Shown: piece by piece, positions 43,865 to 52,927 of the stretch
How the letters are laid out: the number at the start of each line of letters is the position of its first letter
Position numbering within the stretch: position 1 is the first letter of the stretch
Source: Rossellomorea sp. BNER
Lineage (GTDB): Bacteria > Bacillota > Bacilli > Bacillales > Bacillaceae_B
DNA length: 64,000 nt
Assembly (NCBI GenBank): GCA_024213275.1
Contig: JANAVG010000007.1
Coordinates: forward strand, 62,001-126,000
Direction of reading: 5' to 3'
Notes under the pieces: model-generated
Database searches by the model: none
What the model was told of the DNA's origin: nothing
What the model saw: only the letters and a program-made list of their open reading frames with translations
Program-made: the position numbers and the translations under genes

Positions 43865-45298
43865 CTAGTTATCGTCAGGGTATGAATGCTTACTATTAAT
43901 TAAAGATTTTAAATCACCTCTATAAAGAGTATCTTTTAACTCTTCGTATTTAAAAGGAATTAATGGTGAAAGGTAGGGAACCCCTACAGACTTTAGATTG
44001 GTCATATACAAAATGAGTAGTGTTGTTCCAACAATTAAACCAGTGAATCCAAAAAAATTGGCAACTAGTAAAAAAAGGAAACGTAATGTCGTCGTTACAT
44101 CTGCTAAATCTCTATAGATGGTGAGAAAGCTTGTTAAAAAAGTAATTCCTATGGTTATTAAGCCTGCAGGGTGAATGATTTTAGCTGTTACAGCTGTTTC
44201 ACCAATTACAACTGTTGCAACCAAAGATATAATAATGATTGAGCTTTTAGGAATACGGAAAGTAGTATCGATAAAAATCCTTAATAAAATGATCAATATC
44301 ACCATTTCCCAAAAAGCAGGTAATAATTCACCATCAGAAAAAAATGACTTTACTATCTTTTTTGAATACTCGTTTTGATAAAAGTTTTCTAATGTCACAT
44401 ATATTGCTGGTAGATAAACAGATAAGAAAAAACCAAAAAAACGGATAAATCGGTTTGTAAATCGACCTACTTTAAAATAATAATCATCAGCTGTTTGAAA
44501 GGCATCTATAAATACGGTGGGTGTTATAATAGCTAAAGGAGTACCCTCCACAATAATACCTACCTTTCCTTCATACAAAGATGATGCAAGAACATCCGGT
44601 CGTTCAGTTGTTTTGTTTAAGGAAAAGACACTTTTCTGTCCTTCAATTACCTCTTCAATAATTCTGGCTTGTAATATGTATTTAACTGAGAGATTGCTCA
44701 GACGTGATTGAACTTTTTCTAACACTCCTTTATCGACAATTCCGTTCAAATAAATAACAGATATTTGTGTTTTTGAAATGAGTCCAACCTCTTTATTTTC
44801 TACACATAACTCGGGGGTTTTAATATTTGAACGTAGGATATTAATATTCGTTTTGAGTTTTTCTGTTAAACCAATGACGGGTCCTCTTGGTGCGCGTTCG
44901 CCCGGAGCTTCTTCAAGACTTCTTTCATTCCACTTCGCAGTATCTACGATAATTCCAATGTCATTTCCTTCAAATAAAATAGCTGTTTTGCCATTAACTA
45001 TTGCGTCGGTTATTTCCTGAAATTTTGTTCCCTTTTTTACATTAGCCGATTCAATAACTTCACCGATTAAATTTATAATACCTTTTATTTCAGGTCTTTC
45101 TTTAGAATTAAGTATTGGTTTAATCACAAAGTCCTGTATAATTTCCGAATCAACAATACCATCAATATAAATAATGGCTGCATGTTCTGACTTCTCAATA
45201 CCAATCTTTAACTTTCTCACAACTAAATCAGATGTTTGATTAAATAAGTTCTTTATATGCTGGATATTGTCATCAAGGTTTTTTTGAATATTATCCAT
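43865..45298 (-). CDS. GerA-family spore germination protein (A subunit)
   Basis: A 477-residue member of the GerA/GerBA/GerKA family, inner-membrane A subunits of germinant receptors. A soluble N-terminal half (about 1-280; EHAAIIYIDGIVD, then the signature APGERAPRGPVIGLTEKLKT and KVGIIVEGTPLAIITP) precedes a membrane half with four to five helices (FFGFFLSVYLPAIYV, IPKSSIIIISLVATVVIGETAV). No B or C subunit genes follow; downstream is a terminator and upstream only transposase debris. It is thus an orphan A subunit, either acting with partners encoded elsewhere or left over from a disrupted tricistronic operon. The ribosome binding site is GGAGGGGAG. Confidence 0.9.
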   Translation of the reverse strand: MDNIQKNLDDNIQHIKNLFNQTSDLVVRKLKIGIEKSEHAAIIYIDGIVDSEIIQDFVIKPILNSKERPEIKGIINLIGEVIESANVKKGTKFQEITDAIVNGKTAILFEGNDIGIIVDTAKWNERSLEEAPGERAPRGPVIGLTEKLKTNINILRSNIKTPELCVENKEVGLISKTQISVIYLNGIVDKGVLEKVQSRLSNLSVKYILQARIIEEVIEGQKSVFSLNKTTERPDVLASSLYEGKVGIIVEGTPLAIITPTVFIDAFQTADDYYFKVGRFTNRFIRFFGFFLSVYLPAIYVTLENFYQNEYSKKIVKSFFSDGELLPAFWEMVILIILLRIFIDTTFRIPKSSIIIISLVATVVIGETAVTAKIIHPAGLITIGITFLTSFLTIYRDLADVTTTLRFLFLLVANFFGFTGLIVGTTLLILYMTNLKSVGVPYLSPLIPFKYEELKDTLYRGDLKSLINSKHSYPDDN

Positions 45299-45452
45299 TT
45301 TTTACTCCCCTCCCTCAAGATTAAAGAATTAATGCTTATTATGTGAGGAGCTTAATTATTTATTCCAATTCAAAGCTGAATGAGGCTTCTTTAAAATTCG
45401 AAACATTCTGCTTTTATTTCTAACTATTGTAATCATGGGGATACGCATGGGG

Positions 45453-45647
45453 TTATAGGTAATTCGCGTTGGCTTTAAGATGTGTCAAGTCGGTAAATAA
45501 CGTTCTTCCTCCGACCATCAGATGATTCATAGCTTGAGGAACCATTTCATCAAAGATTTCTTGAATTACTTTCCGGGGCTGCCCCTTAACAGCGAATCGT
45601 TTCCGTACCCCATATTCGGAAATCCTATTGTCTATGGAAAAATAGTC
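45453..45647 (-). pseudogene. IS1182-family transposase fragment
   Basis: A start-less open stretch on the minus strand ends with IFDEMVPQAMNHLMVGGRTL followed by FTDLTHLKANANYL and a stop. It matches the DDE-domain segment of IS1182 transposases (..QAM.H.LVGGRVLFTDSTHLKANANK..), whose catalytic Asp lies in FTDS/LTH. Only about 65 codons remain and no terminal inverted repeats were seen. Confidence 0.65.
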
Positions 45648-45648
45648 A

Positions 45649-45695
45649 TTGCAATAAAGTCATAAAATATGTTATCTTCTATGTAACCGGTTACA
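45649..45695 (+). promoter_or_regulatory. rbs operon promoter and operator
   Basis: TTGCAA (-35) and TTATCT (-10) with a 17-base spacer are followed at 45682 by the perfect palindrome TGTAACCGGTTACA, which overlaps the expected transcription start. LacI-family repressors such as RbsR bind sites of this form; it is also near the CcpA cre consensus, so catabolite control could act here too. Confidence 0.75.
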
Positions 45696-45720
45696 GAAAC
45701 CTGAAAATAAGGTGATTACA

Positions 45721-46710
45721 TTGACAACCATACGTGATGTAGCTAAAGAAGCTGGAGTTTCTGTTGCTACAGTTTCCCGTGTCCTTAATGAAACGGGATA
45801 TGTCCATGATGATACTCGGAGAAAAGTACAGAATGCTATCCAAATACTTAACTATAGTCCTAATGAAGTAGCACGTTCACTATATAAGCGGGAATCACGC
45901 CTTATTGGTTTATTACTTCCAGATATCACGAACCCCTTCTTTCCCCTGCTTGCACGAGGAATCGAGGACGAAATCCACAGGCAAGGATTTCGGGTGATAT
46001 TTGGTAATAGTGATGAAGACCTCCAAAAGGAAATGGACTATATCTCAACCTTTATTCAAAATAACGTCGTTGGAATTATTTCAGCTACAAACAATCCTGA
46101 TAATTCCAATTATCAAAATATAGATATCCCTGTTGTCTTTCTAGATCGTACATCCAATGACTATCCATCCGTATATGCAGATGGAAAATTGGGTGGTAGA
46201 CTGGCTGCAGAAGAAATCATTCAAAGAGGTAGTAAGAACGTTACTTTATTAAAGGGTCCTTCACAAGTTTTACCTGCTCAAGAGCGTTTTCAAGGTTCAC
46301 TTCAGGCTCTAAGTGAAAGCGAGGTTGATTTTCAAGTAATCAATACCTCTTCCTTTTCATTTGAAGAAGCAAAAAAGTGGGCTAAAGAACTGTTTCAAAA
46401 ATACCCAGTTACTGACGGGGTAATTGCAAGTAACGATATTGTTGCTACAGCAGTCTTACATGAAGCCCTACATCTTGGCAAAAAAATTCCTGACGAAGTG
46501 CAAATTATAGGTTTCGATGATATCCCGCAAAGTAGTTTGCTCTTCCCTGCTCTATCAACAATAAGGCAGCCTGCATACGATATGGGTATGGAAGCAGCTA
46601 AGCTATTAACGAAATTAATTAGAAAACAACATGTAGAAAAAAATACGATTAAAATGGACGTTTCGTTTATGGAACGTCAAACCACAAGAAAGGTGAAGAT
46701 CCATGGCTAA
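45721..46710 (+). CDS. rbsR: Ribose operon repressor (LacI family)
   Basis: A 329-residue LacI-type regulator. The N-terminal helix-turn-helix and hinge read TIRDVAKEAGVSVATVSRVL followed by NYSPNEVARSL; the effector domain has GLLLPDITNPFFPLLARGIE and IIGFDDIPQSSLLFPALSTI. It should repress the rbs genes until ribose or a derivative is present. TTG at 45721 is used because AAGGTG lies 6 bases upstream; an upstream GTG is part of that site. It is the first gene of the operon and overlaps rbsK by 8 bases. Confidence 0.92.
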   Translation: MTTIRDVAKEAGVSVATVSRVLNETGYVHDDTRRKVQNAIQILNYSPNEVARSLYKRESRLIGLLLPDITNPFFPLLARGIEDEIHRQGFRVIFGNSDEDLQKEMDYISTFIQNNVVGIISATNNPDNSNYQNIDIPVVFLDRTSNDYPSVYADGKLGGRLAAEEIIQRGSKNVTLLKGPSQVLPAQERFQGSLQALSESEVDFQVINTSSFSFEEAKKWAKELFQKYPVTDGVIASNDIVATAVLHEALHLGKKIPDEVQIIGFDDIPQSSLLFPALSTIRQPAYDMGMEAAKLLTKLIRKQHVEKNTIKMDVSFMERQTTRKVKIHG

Positions 46711-47581
46711 AATTTCAGTAATAGGAAGTTCCTCAATGGACCTAGTTGTTTCTTCAAAAAAGCGTCCTCTTGCAGGTGAAACCGTATTGGGAGAGTCCTT
46801 CAAAACCGTCCCCGGTGGAAAAGGAGCAAACCAAGCAGTGGCAGCAGCAAGACTTGGCGCTGAAGTATCAATGATTGGTTGTGTCGGTGACGATCATTAT
46901 GGAAAAGAAATTATGAAAAACTTTCAACAAAACGGTGTAAATATCGACAATATGGAACCGGTTACAGGTATGGAAAGTGGTACCGCTCACATTATTTTAG
47001 CTGAAGGCGATAATAGTATTATTGTTGTCAAAGGTGCAAATGATTATGTGACACCTTCCTTTGTAAAAAAAGCTGAGAATATTATCGCCAAATCAGATAT
47101 AGTTCTAATTCAACAGGAAATTCCAGAAGAAACGGTTGAATTTGTTGGACAAATTTGCAAGAAATATAAAATACCTCTTCTTTTAAATCCTGCACCTGCA
47201 CGTGAAATCTCAAAAGAGGTCGTTGAGGCAGCATCATTTATTACACCTAATGAACATGAAGCATCCGTTCTGTTTAAAGAGTTAACTCAACAAGAGGCAC
47301 TAAAAAAGTTTCCAAACAAACTTTTTATAACAGAAGGAAAAGCTGGAGTTCGGTATTTTAACGGGAAACAAGAGCGACTCATCCTCTCCTACCCTGTTCA
47401 GGTCGTAGATACAACGGGTGCTGGTGATACATTTAATGCCGCTTTTGCTGTAGCACTGGCAGAAGGTATGAATCTCGAACAAGGATTACGATTCGCAAAT
47501 CGTGCCGCATCCCTTTCCGTGACAAAGTTTGGAGCTCAAGGCGGGATGCCTACAAGAGCAGAAGTAGAAAGGAGTAGATAA
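46703..47581 (+). CDS. rbsK: Ribokinase
   Basis: A 292-residue PfkB-family kinase that phosphorylates D-ribose to ribose 5-phosphate. Substrate motif VPGGKGANQAVAAARLGAEV is near residue 40 and the catalytic/anion-hole motif VVDTTGAGDTFNAAFAVALA near 240, both intact. AAAGGTGAAG precedes the ATG, which lies inside the end of rbsR. Confidence 0.95.
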   Translation: MAKISVIGSSSMDLVVSSKKRPLAGETVLGESFKTVPGGKGANQAVAAARLGAEVSMIGCVGDDHYGKEIMKNFQQNGVNIDNMEPVTGMESGTAHIILAEGDNSIIVVKGANDYVTPSFVKKAENIIAKSDIVLIQQEIPEETVEFVGQICKKYKIPLLLNPAPAREISKEVVEAASFITPNEHEASVLFKELTQQEALKKFPNKLFITEGKAGVRYFNGKQERLILSYPVQVVDTTGAGDTFNAAFAVALAEGMNLEQGLRFANRAASLSVTKFGAQGGMPTRAEVERSR

Positions 47582-47584
47582 CCA

Positions 47585-47980
47585 ATGAAAAAACATGGCA
47601 TGTTGAATAGCCATATTAGCAAAGTACTTACAGATTTAGGTCACACTGATACGATTGTAATTGGGGATGCGGGACTACCGGTACCAGCTGGTTTACCTAA
47701 AATCGATTTAAGCGTTTCAATCGGTCTCCCCTCTTTTCAGGATGTATTGAAAGCAGTAACAGCTGATATGGTTGTTGAAAAAGTCACACTTGCAAATGAA
47801 ATACAAACCAATAATCCAGAAACGCACTTATTTCTGAATCATCATTTTAAAGATCTATCGATTGAATATATAAATCATAAAACATTTAAAGAACAAATAA
47901 AAAATGCGAAAGTAATGATTCGTACAGGTGAAGCTACCCCCTATGCTAACTGTATTCTGCATGCAGGAGTAATCTTCTAG
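47585..47980 (+). CDS. rbsD: D-ribose pyranase
   Basis: A 131-residue Rbs[21 protein letters not shown] includes the active-site His, then DAGLPVP and the C-terminal [19 protein letters not shown]. It interconverts pyranose and furanose forms of ribose for RbsK. It starts 3 bases after rbsK. Confidence 0.95.
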   Translation: MKKHGMLNSHISKVLTDLGHTDTIVIGDAGLPVPAGLPKIDLSVSIGLPSFQDVLKAVTADMVVEKVTLANEIQTNNPETHLFLNHHFKDLSIEYINHKTFKEQIKNAKVMIRTGEATPYANCILHAGVIF

Positions 47981-47997
47981 AAAGAGGTGAGGTTTAC

Positions 47998-49479
47998 ATG
48001 CATATTCAAATGAATAATATTTACAAATCATTCGGATCAAATTCTGTTCTCAAGGGAGTCAACCTCGAGATTAAGGATGGAGAAGTCCATGCATTGATGG
48101 GTGAAAATGGAGCCGGTAAATCCACACTTATGAATATTTTAACAGGTCTTCATAAACGTAATGATGGAACGATTCTCATCGATGGCAATGAAACCTATTT
48201 CAGAGATCCAAAAGAAGCGGAAAAATACGGAATCACCTTTATTCATCAAGAGCTCAACATATGGTCTGAGATGACCGTGTTAGAAAACCTGTTTATCGGA
48301 AAGGAAATTACCTCGTCTTTTGGGGTTTTAAACTCAAAAAAGATGAAAGCGTTAGCAAGAGAACAGTTTGATAAACTTTCGGTAAACATCCCACTTGATC
48401 AGGAAGCTGGTCGTTGTTCGGTTGGTCAGCAACAAATGATCGAAATCGCTAAAGCTCTCATGACTGATGCAAAGGTTATTATCATGGATGAACCTACAGC
48501 TGCTCTAACTGAAAGAGAAATTCAAAAACTCTTTTTGGTGATTGATTCCTTGAAAAGACAAGGTGTTTCCATAGTGTATATCTCCCACCGAATGGAAGAA
48601 ATCTTTCAAATATGTAACCGAATAACCGTAATGCGAGATGGCATTACAGTCGATACAAAAAGTATTCCTGATACAAATTTTGATGACGTTGTAAAGAAAA
48701 TGGTTGGACGAGCATTAACCGATCGTTTTCCAACTCGTAATCCAAATCCAGGGGAAACAGTATTAGAAGTACGCAATTTAACTCAAAAAGATGTGTTCCA
48801 TGATGTTAACTTTTCCGTTAAATCAGGTGAAATAGTCGGTGTATCAGGACTGATGGGCGCTGGTCGTACAGAAATAATGAGAACTCTTTTTGGAATGGAT
48901 TCGATTGATAGTGGCGATATTTTCATCAATGGTGAAAAGAAAACCATTAAGAATCCTCATGAAGCGGTGAAGTTAGGAATTGGATTTATTACAGAGGATC
49001 GTAAAGATGAAGGGTTAATTCTTGACTTCTCACTAAGACAAAATATAGCTCTACCCAGTCTAAAAAGCTTTGCACCAAGAGGCTTTATTAACCGTAAAGA
49101 TGAACAAGATTTTGTTGATATGCTCATCAAACGGTTAACGATTAAAACACAATCATCTGAAACCAATGCAAAAGATTTATCTGGTGGTAATCAACAAAAA
49201 GTCGTTATTGCTAAGTGGATTGGCATAAGTCCCAAAGTTCTAATTCTTGATGAACCAACCCGAGGAGTAGATGTTGGGGCCAAACGTGAAATTTATCAAC
49301 TCATGAATGAACTTACCGATAGAGGTGTGGCTATTATCATGGTGTCATCTGAACTTCCAGAAATCCTTGGAATGAGTGATAGAATCTTAGTCGTTCATGA
49401 AGGAACGATAAATGGTGAATTACAAAAAAGTGAAGCAACTCAGGAAAAAATTATGACACTTGCGACAGGAGGTCAATAA
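47998..49479 (+). CDS. rbsA: Ribose ABC transporter, ATP-binding protein
   Basis: A 493-residue protein with two ATPase halves, as in all RbsA/MglA types. The first has Walker A GENGAGKST, signature SVGQQQMIEIAKAL and Walker B VIIMDEPTAAL; the second has a degenerate Walker A (GLMGAGRTEI) but an intact LSGGNQQKVVIAKWI signature and VLILDEPTRGVDVG. AAAGAGGTGAGG precedes the ATG. It energises ribose import through RbsC. Confidence 0.95.
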   Translation: MHIQMNNIYKSFGSNSVLKGVNLEIKDGEVHALMGENGAGKSTLMNILTGLHKRNDGTILIDGNETYFRDPKEAEKYGITFIHQELNIWSEMTVLENLFIGKEITSSFGVLNSKKMKALAREQFDKLSVNIPLDQEAGRCSVGQQQMIEIAKALMTDAKVIIMDEPTAALTEREIQKLFLVIDSLKRQGVSIVYISHRMEEIFQICNRITVMRDGITVDTKSIPDTNFDDVVKKMVGRALTDRFPTRNPNPGETVLEVRNLTQKDVFHDVNFSVKSGEIVGVSGLMGAGRTEIMRTLFGMDSIDSGDIFINGEKKTIKNPHEAVKLGIGFITEDRKDEGLILDFSLRQNIALPSLKSFAPRGFINRKDEQDFVDMLIKRLTIKTQSSETNAKDLSGGNQQKVVIAKWIGISPKVLILDEPTRGVDVGAKREIYQLMNELTDRGVAIIMVSSELPEILGMSDRILVVHEGTINGELQKSEATQEKIMTLATGGQ

Positions 49480-49480
49480 A

Positions 49481-50452
49481 ATGAATTCACTAAATTCAAC
49501 GAAAGTAGAAAGAAAAGGGAATCATTTTGAGAATGTCATCCAGAAACTCGGTCCCCTACTCGGACTTTTAATTTTGGTGATCATTGTATCGATTTTAAAT
49601 CCTAGCTTTCTAGCCCCTCTCAATCTTTTAAACTTACTAAGACAAGTTGCGATTAATGCTTTAATCGCCTATGGAATGACCTTTGTTATTTTAACCGGAG
49701 GAATAGACCTATCGGTAGGTTCCATCCTAGCGTTATCAAGTGCTCTTATGGCCGGAATGATGACAACAGGTGTTGATCCCATTCTTGCTATCATTATAGG
49801 AGTTGCTCTAGGTGGAATCATGGGTGGAGTAAATGGAGTCCTAGTAACAAAAGGAAAAATGGCACCATTCATTGCAACACTGGCGACGATGACGATATTC
49901 AGAGGTCTCACTTTAGTCTATACAGATGGAAATCCTATAACAGGACTTGGGGATAGCTATATGTTCCAATTATTTGGTCGTGGTTATTTTCTTGGAATTC
50001 CGGTTCCTGCGATTACGATGATACTTGCTTTTGCTATACTTTGGTTTATTCTTCATAAAACCCCGTTTGGTCGTAAAACATATGCCATTGGAGGTAATGA
50101 AAAAGCATCCCTTATTTCAGGAATTAAAGTGACTAGAGTTAAAATTATGATTTATTCTCTAGCAGGTATTCTCTCTGCCCTTGCTGGAGCAATTCTAACA
50201 TCACGATTAAATTCAGCCCAGCCTACAGCCGGAACTTCCTATGAACTTGATGCAATCGCTGCTGTCGTTTTAGGTGGGACAAGTCTTTCAGGTGGACGAG
50301 GTCTGATTTTCGGTACTTTAATTGGTGCGCTTATTATAGGTACTTTGAACAATGGTTTAAATTTATTAGGTGTTTCATCTTTCTTTCAAATGGTCGTTAA
50401 AGGAATCGTTATCCTCATTGCCGTTCTAATTGACCGAAAAAAAGCAGCCTAG
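49481..50452 (+). CDS. rbsC: Ribose ABC transporter, permease
   Basis: A 323-residue polytopic permease of the RbsC/AraH family, with LLRQVAINALIAYGMTFVIL, TGGIDLSVGSILALSSALMA and AAVVLGGTSLSGGRG, the EAA-like coupling loop region. ATG at 49481 follows GGAGGTCAATAAA and lies directly after the rbsA stop; earlier in-frame starts inside rbsA are not supported. Confidence 0.95.
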   Translation: MNSLNSTKVERKGNHFENVIQKLGPLLGLLILVIIVSILNPSFLAPLNLLNLLRQVAINALIAYGMTFVILTGGIDLSVGSILALSSALMAGMMTTGVDPILAIIIGVALGGIMGGVNGVLVTKGKMAPFIATLATMTIFRGLTLVYTDGNPITGLGDSYMFQLFGRGYFLGIPVPAITMILAFAILWFILHKTPFGRKTYAIGGNEKASLISGIKVTRVKIMIYSLAGILSALAGAILTSRLNSAQPTAGTSYELDAIAAVVLGGTSLSGGRGLIFGTLIGALIIGTLNNGLNLLGVSSFFQMVVKGIVILIAVLIDRKKAA

Positions 50453-50464
50453 GAGTGATGATCA

Positions 50465-51382
50465 ATGAAAAGAATAGTAATTTTAATGTTAACATTATCG
50501 GTTTTCGTTCTTGGGGCTTGTTCATTAAAGCCACCTGAATGGGCAAAGCCTGAGAAAAAAGATGATTTAAATGACATTAAGCTTGGACTCTCTGTTTCTA
50601 CTCTAAATAACCCATTCTTTGTTTCATTAAAAGATGGTGTGATTAAAGAAGCGAAGAAAAAGGGTATGGAAGTTGTGGTCGTTGACGCGCAAAATGATTC
50701 TGCCAAACAGATTAATGATGTCGAAGACCTACTGCAACAAGGCGTTGATGCTCTTTTGATCAACCCTACTGATTCTGCTGCTATTTCTACAGCTGTGCAA
50801 TCAGCGAATAATATTGGGATACCCGTGATTACACTAGATCGTTCTGCAGATAAAGGTGATGTTGAAGCATTGGTAGCATCTGATAATGTTCGAGGTGGAG
50901 AAATGGCCGGAGAATATATTGTGAAACAATTAGGTGAAGGTGCGAAAGTTGCAGAACTCGAAGGTGTGCCCGGGGCTTCTGCTACCCGTGAGCGTGGAAA
51001 AGGGTTTCACAATATTGCTGATGATCAATTAGAAGTTGTAGCCAAACAAACAGCTAATTTTGACCGTACAAAAGGTCTGTCCGTTATGGAAAACCTGTTG
51101 CAAGGAAACCCTGAAATCAAGGCAGTATTTGCTCATAATGATGAAATGGCACTTGGTGCACTACAAGCAATCAATAGCTCAGGGAAAGATATTATGGTTA
51201 TTGGATTTGATGGGAATGATGACGCCATTAAATCAATCGAAGCAGGAAAACTGACCGCCACCGTAGCCCAGCAGCCTGAATTGATTGGGGAGCTTGCTGT
51301 TCAAGCTGCCGGTGATGTACTACAAGGGAAAAAGGTTGACGAAAAAATTGATGTACCATTGAAGCTTGTTACAAAAGAATAA
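50465..51382 (+). CDS. rbsB: Ribose-binding lipoprotein
   Basis: A 305-residue periplasmic-binding-type lipoprotein. Signal MKRIVILMLTLSVFVLGAC has a lipobox (LGAC, Cys19) for anchoring to the outer face of the membrane. The ligand domain has IKLGLSVSTLNNPFFVSLKD, VDALLINPTDSAAI and VIGFDGNDDAIKSIEAG, typical of RbsB. It is the last gene of the operon. Confidence 0.95.
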   Translation: MKRIVILMLTLSVFVLGACSLKPPEWAKPEKKDDLNDIKLGLSVSTLNNPFFVSLKDGVIKEAKKKGMEVVVVDAQNDSAKQINDVEDLLQQGVDALLINPTDSAAISTAVQSANNIGIPVITLDRSADKGDVEALVASDNVRGGEMAGEYIVKQLGEGAKVAELEGVPGASATRERGKGFHNIADDQLEVVAKQTANFDRTKGLSVMENLLQGNPEIKAVFAHNDEMALGALQAINSSGKDIMVIGFDGNDDAIKSIEAGKLTATVAQQPELIGELAVQAAGDVLQGKKVDEKIDVPLKLVTKE

Positions 51383-51432
51383 CTTTAAAATAATATATGG
51401 CCACTTTAACAAGGGTATAAACTCTAAACTAA

Positions 51433-51656
51433 AAGCTGTTTTCTAAAAGATTGTTGTTTATTAAGAACATAAATTTTTGTGAAAAGGTTGGTCTTCGCTG
51501 CAGGTGCGAGACTCCTGCGGGAGAAGCGGGACAGGTGAGACCCCGAAGGAGCAAGGCGACGAGGATGCTCACCGCCCGCCCAGCGGAAAGCGAGCATCCT
51601 TCCGCTCCAACCAACCACCCCCTTTACAAATAACAACATTGTTTACGAAAACAGCC
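51433..51656. repeat. Structured 224-bp intergenic repeat element of bacilli
   Basis: The element is bounded by AAGCTGTTTTC and GAAAACAGCC as an outer inverted repeat and has a GC-rich core (GCAGGTGCGAGACTCCTGCG, GGGACAGGTGAGACCCC, CACCGCCCGCCCAGCGG) quite unlike the A+T-rich surroundings. Cores of this sequence are familiar as multi-copy intergenic repeats across Bacillus-type genomes. It has no protein-coding sense; short open frames on both strands are by-products of the GC-rich palindromes. Confidence 0.75.
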
Positions 51657-51663
51657 AATTAAA

Positions 51664-51710
51664 GGCTGACTCAAAGCTCCTCATATGGTTGCAAGAGTCA
51701 GCTATTTTTA
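51664..51710 (+). terminator. Rho-independent terminator
   Basis: GGCTGACTC and GAGTCAGCT form a hairpin followed by ATTTTTA. It may terminate the rbs transcript that reads through the repeat element. The remaining bases to 52116 show no gene. Confidence 0.6.
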
Positions 51711-52116
51711 TGGGATTCATTCAACAGAATTTATTATCATTTAGAACAAGTTCTCTTCCCTTTCCATGATTATTGTAACCATTAAAAATAATGACTTTAG
51801 AAAAAATTTTTTTCTATTCCGTAAAAAGGTTTATTTCCTCTCGACCTATTTTCATGAAATAATCTATTATTCTCCCCCATCACTGTACCAATTATCTTCC
51901 CTTTTATAATTTGAATCGTCTTTGGGTTCAATTACTGGGATTAGCTAGTATCATTGGATGATAATATGTTTCTTTCTCCTATAATCAACCCGCAGAGAAA
52001 ATGGTAAAATTCCGAGATTAAGAAGCACGAACCAAGTCATTCATCCGTACATCCCTCTTTCATACCATTCTCTTACTATGGAAGGTATGATACTTTCTTC
52101 AGTAATAATTTTTATA

Positions 52117-52686
52117 TTAGCAATGATGTACACGAATTAATGGCCAAATCGATTTCCAATCTTTTTTTATGATTCGCTCTTCATAGATTTTACACATATC
52201 AGGTGTTTGTATCATGTAAGGTGTTGGCTTCAGCTGTAAATGAATGGCATCTTCTATACCATGTGGTGCAGCTAGTATTAATTGTTCATTTTCATCCACC
52301 TTCAATCCTAGTGCTGTTGCGGTTTCTGGAAATTTTGAAATCGCATCTAAAGAAGATGTATAAGGTGGAATATTATTAACAAGATGCATTCTTGCCTCAT
52401 TCTTTACAGACCACGGTATACCAGGTGCAAGATTTATTAGTCGCTCTTCCCATTTCTTTTCTTGGCTTTCGTCGACTATTAATGGATCAAAATAAATAAC
52501 ATCAACGTCTGGTATTGGAGTTCTGTTTCTATATCCATGAATGGTATCCCATATCTTACTTCGAACAAATCCGGCGCATACCCACCAGTCTGGTAGATTC
52601 AGCTCCTTTACTACCCTTAATATTTTCATCATCCATTCGTCCCGCTTAATTAACCCTACTAGATTATTTTTATTATGAATCTCCAT
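52117..52686 (-). CDS. Nucleotidyltransferase-like protein (NTP_transf_6 type)
   Basis: A 189-residue protein with the fold of the small nucleotidyltransferase-like family: LPDWWVCAGFVRSKIWDTIH, then PIPDVDVIYFDP (paired acidic residues on a strand) and WSVKNEARMHL, ending with GIEDAIHLQLKPTPYMIQTP. Family members are widespread in bacilli but their reaction is unknown. AAGAAGGGTGACGAA precedes the ATG. It is monocistronic. Confidence 0.8.
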   Translation of the reverse strand: MEIHNKNNLVGLIKRDEWMMKILRVVKELNLPDWWVCAGFVRSKIWDTIHGYRNRTPIPDVDVIYFDPLIVDESQEKKWEERLINLAPGIPWSVKNEARMHLVNNIPPYTSSLDAISKFPETATALGLKVDENEQLILAAPHGIEDAIHLQLKPTPYMIQTPDMCKIYEERIIKKDWKSIWPLIRVHHC

Positions 52687-52837
52687 TTCGTCACCCTTCT
52701 TTCTATTACTAATCCTTATTTTATCACTCTAACTAGAAAGGAAAGCTTGTCATATTATCTAAAATATAAGAATAGGATACTATGAAAAAATCTTTAATGA
52801 TCACATTTTCTTATTTCTCTTTATAACTATTTTCTAT

Positions 52838-52887
52838 TAATAATTATTATAAAAAAGTATTGATTTTATATTGAGAAGTGTTATCAT
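52838..52887 (+). promoter_or_regulatory. PerR box and promoter of katA
   Basis: TAATAATTATTATAA (52838-52852) differs at one position from the PerR consensus TTATAATNATTATAA. Directly downstream are TTGATT (-35) and TATCAT (-10), 16 bases apart. A PerR site just ahead of the -35 region fits peroxide-inducible repression of the catalase. Confidence 0.7.
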
Positions 52888-52927
52888 TAGTTTGTAAAGA
52901 TAATAAAAATATGAGGTGATTTGAATC

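Noticed and set aside
51424-51639. Open frames on both strands inside the GC-rich repeat
   Set aside because: They are by-products of the palindromic GC-rich element; no start signal and no family resemblance.
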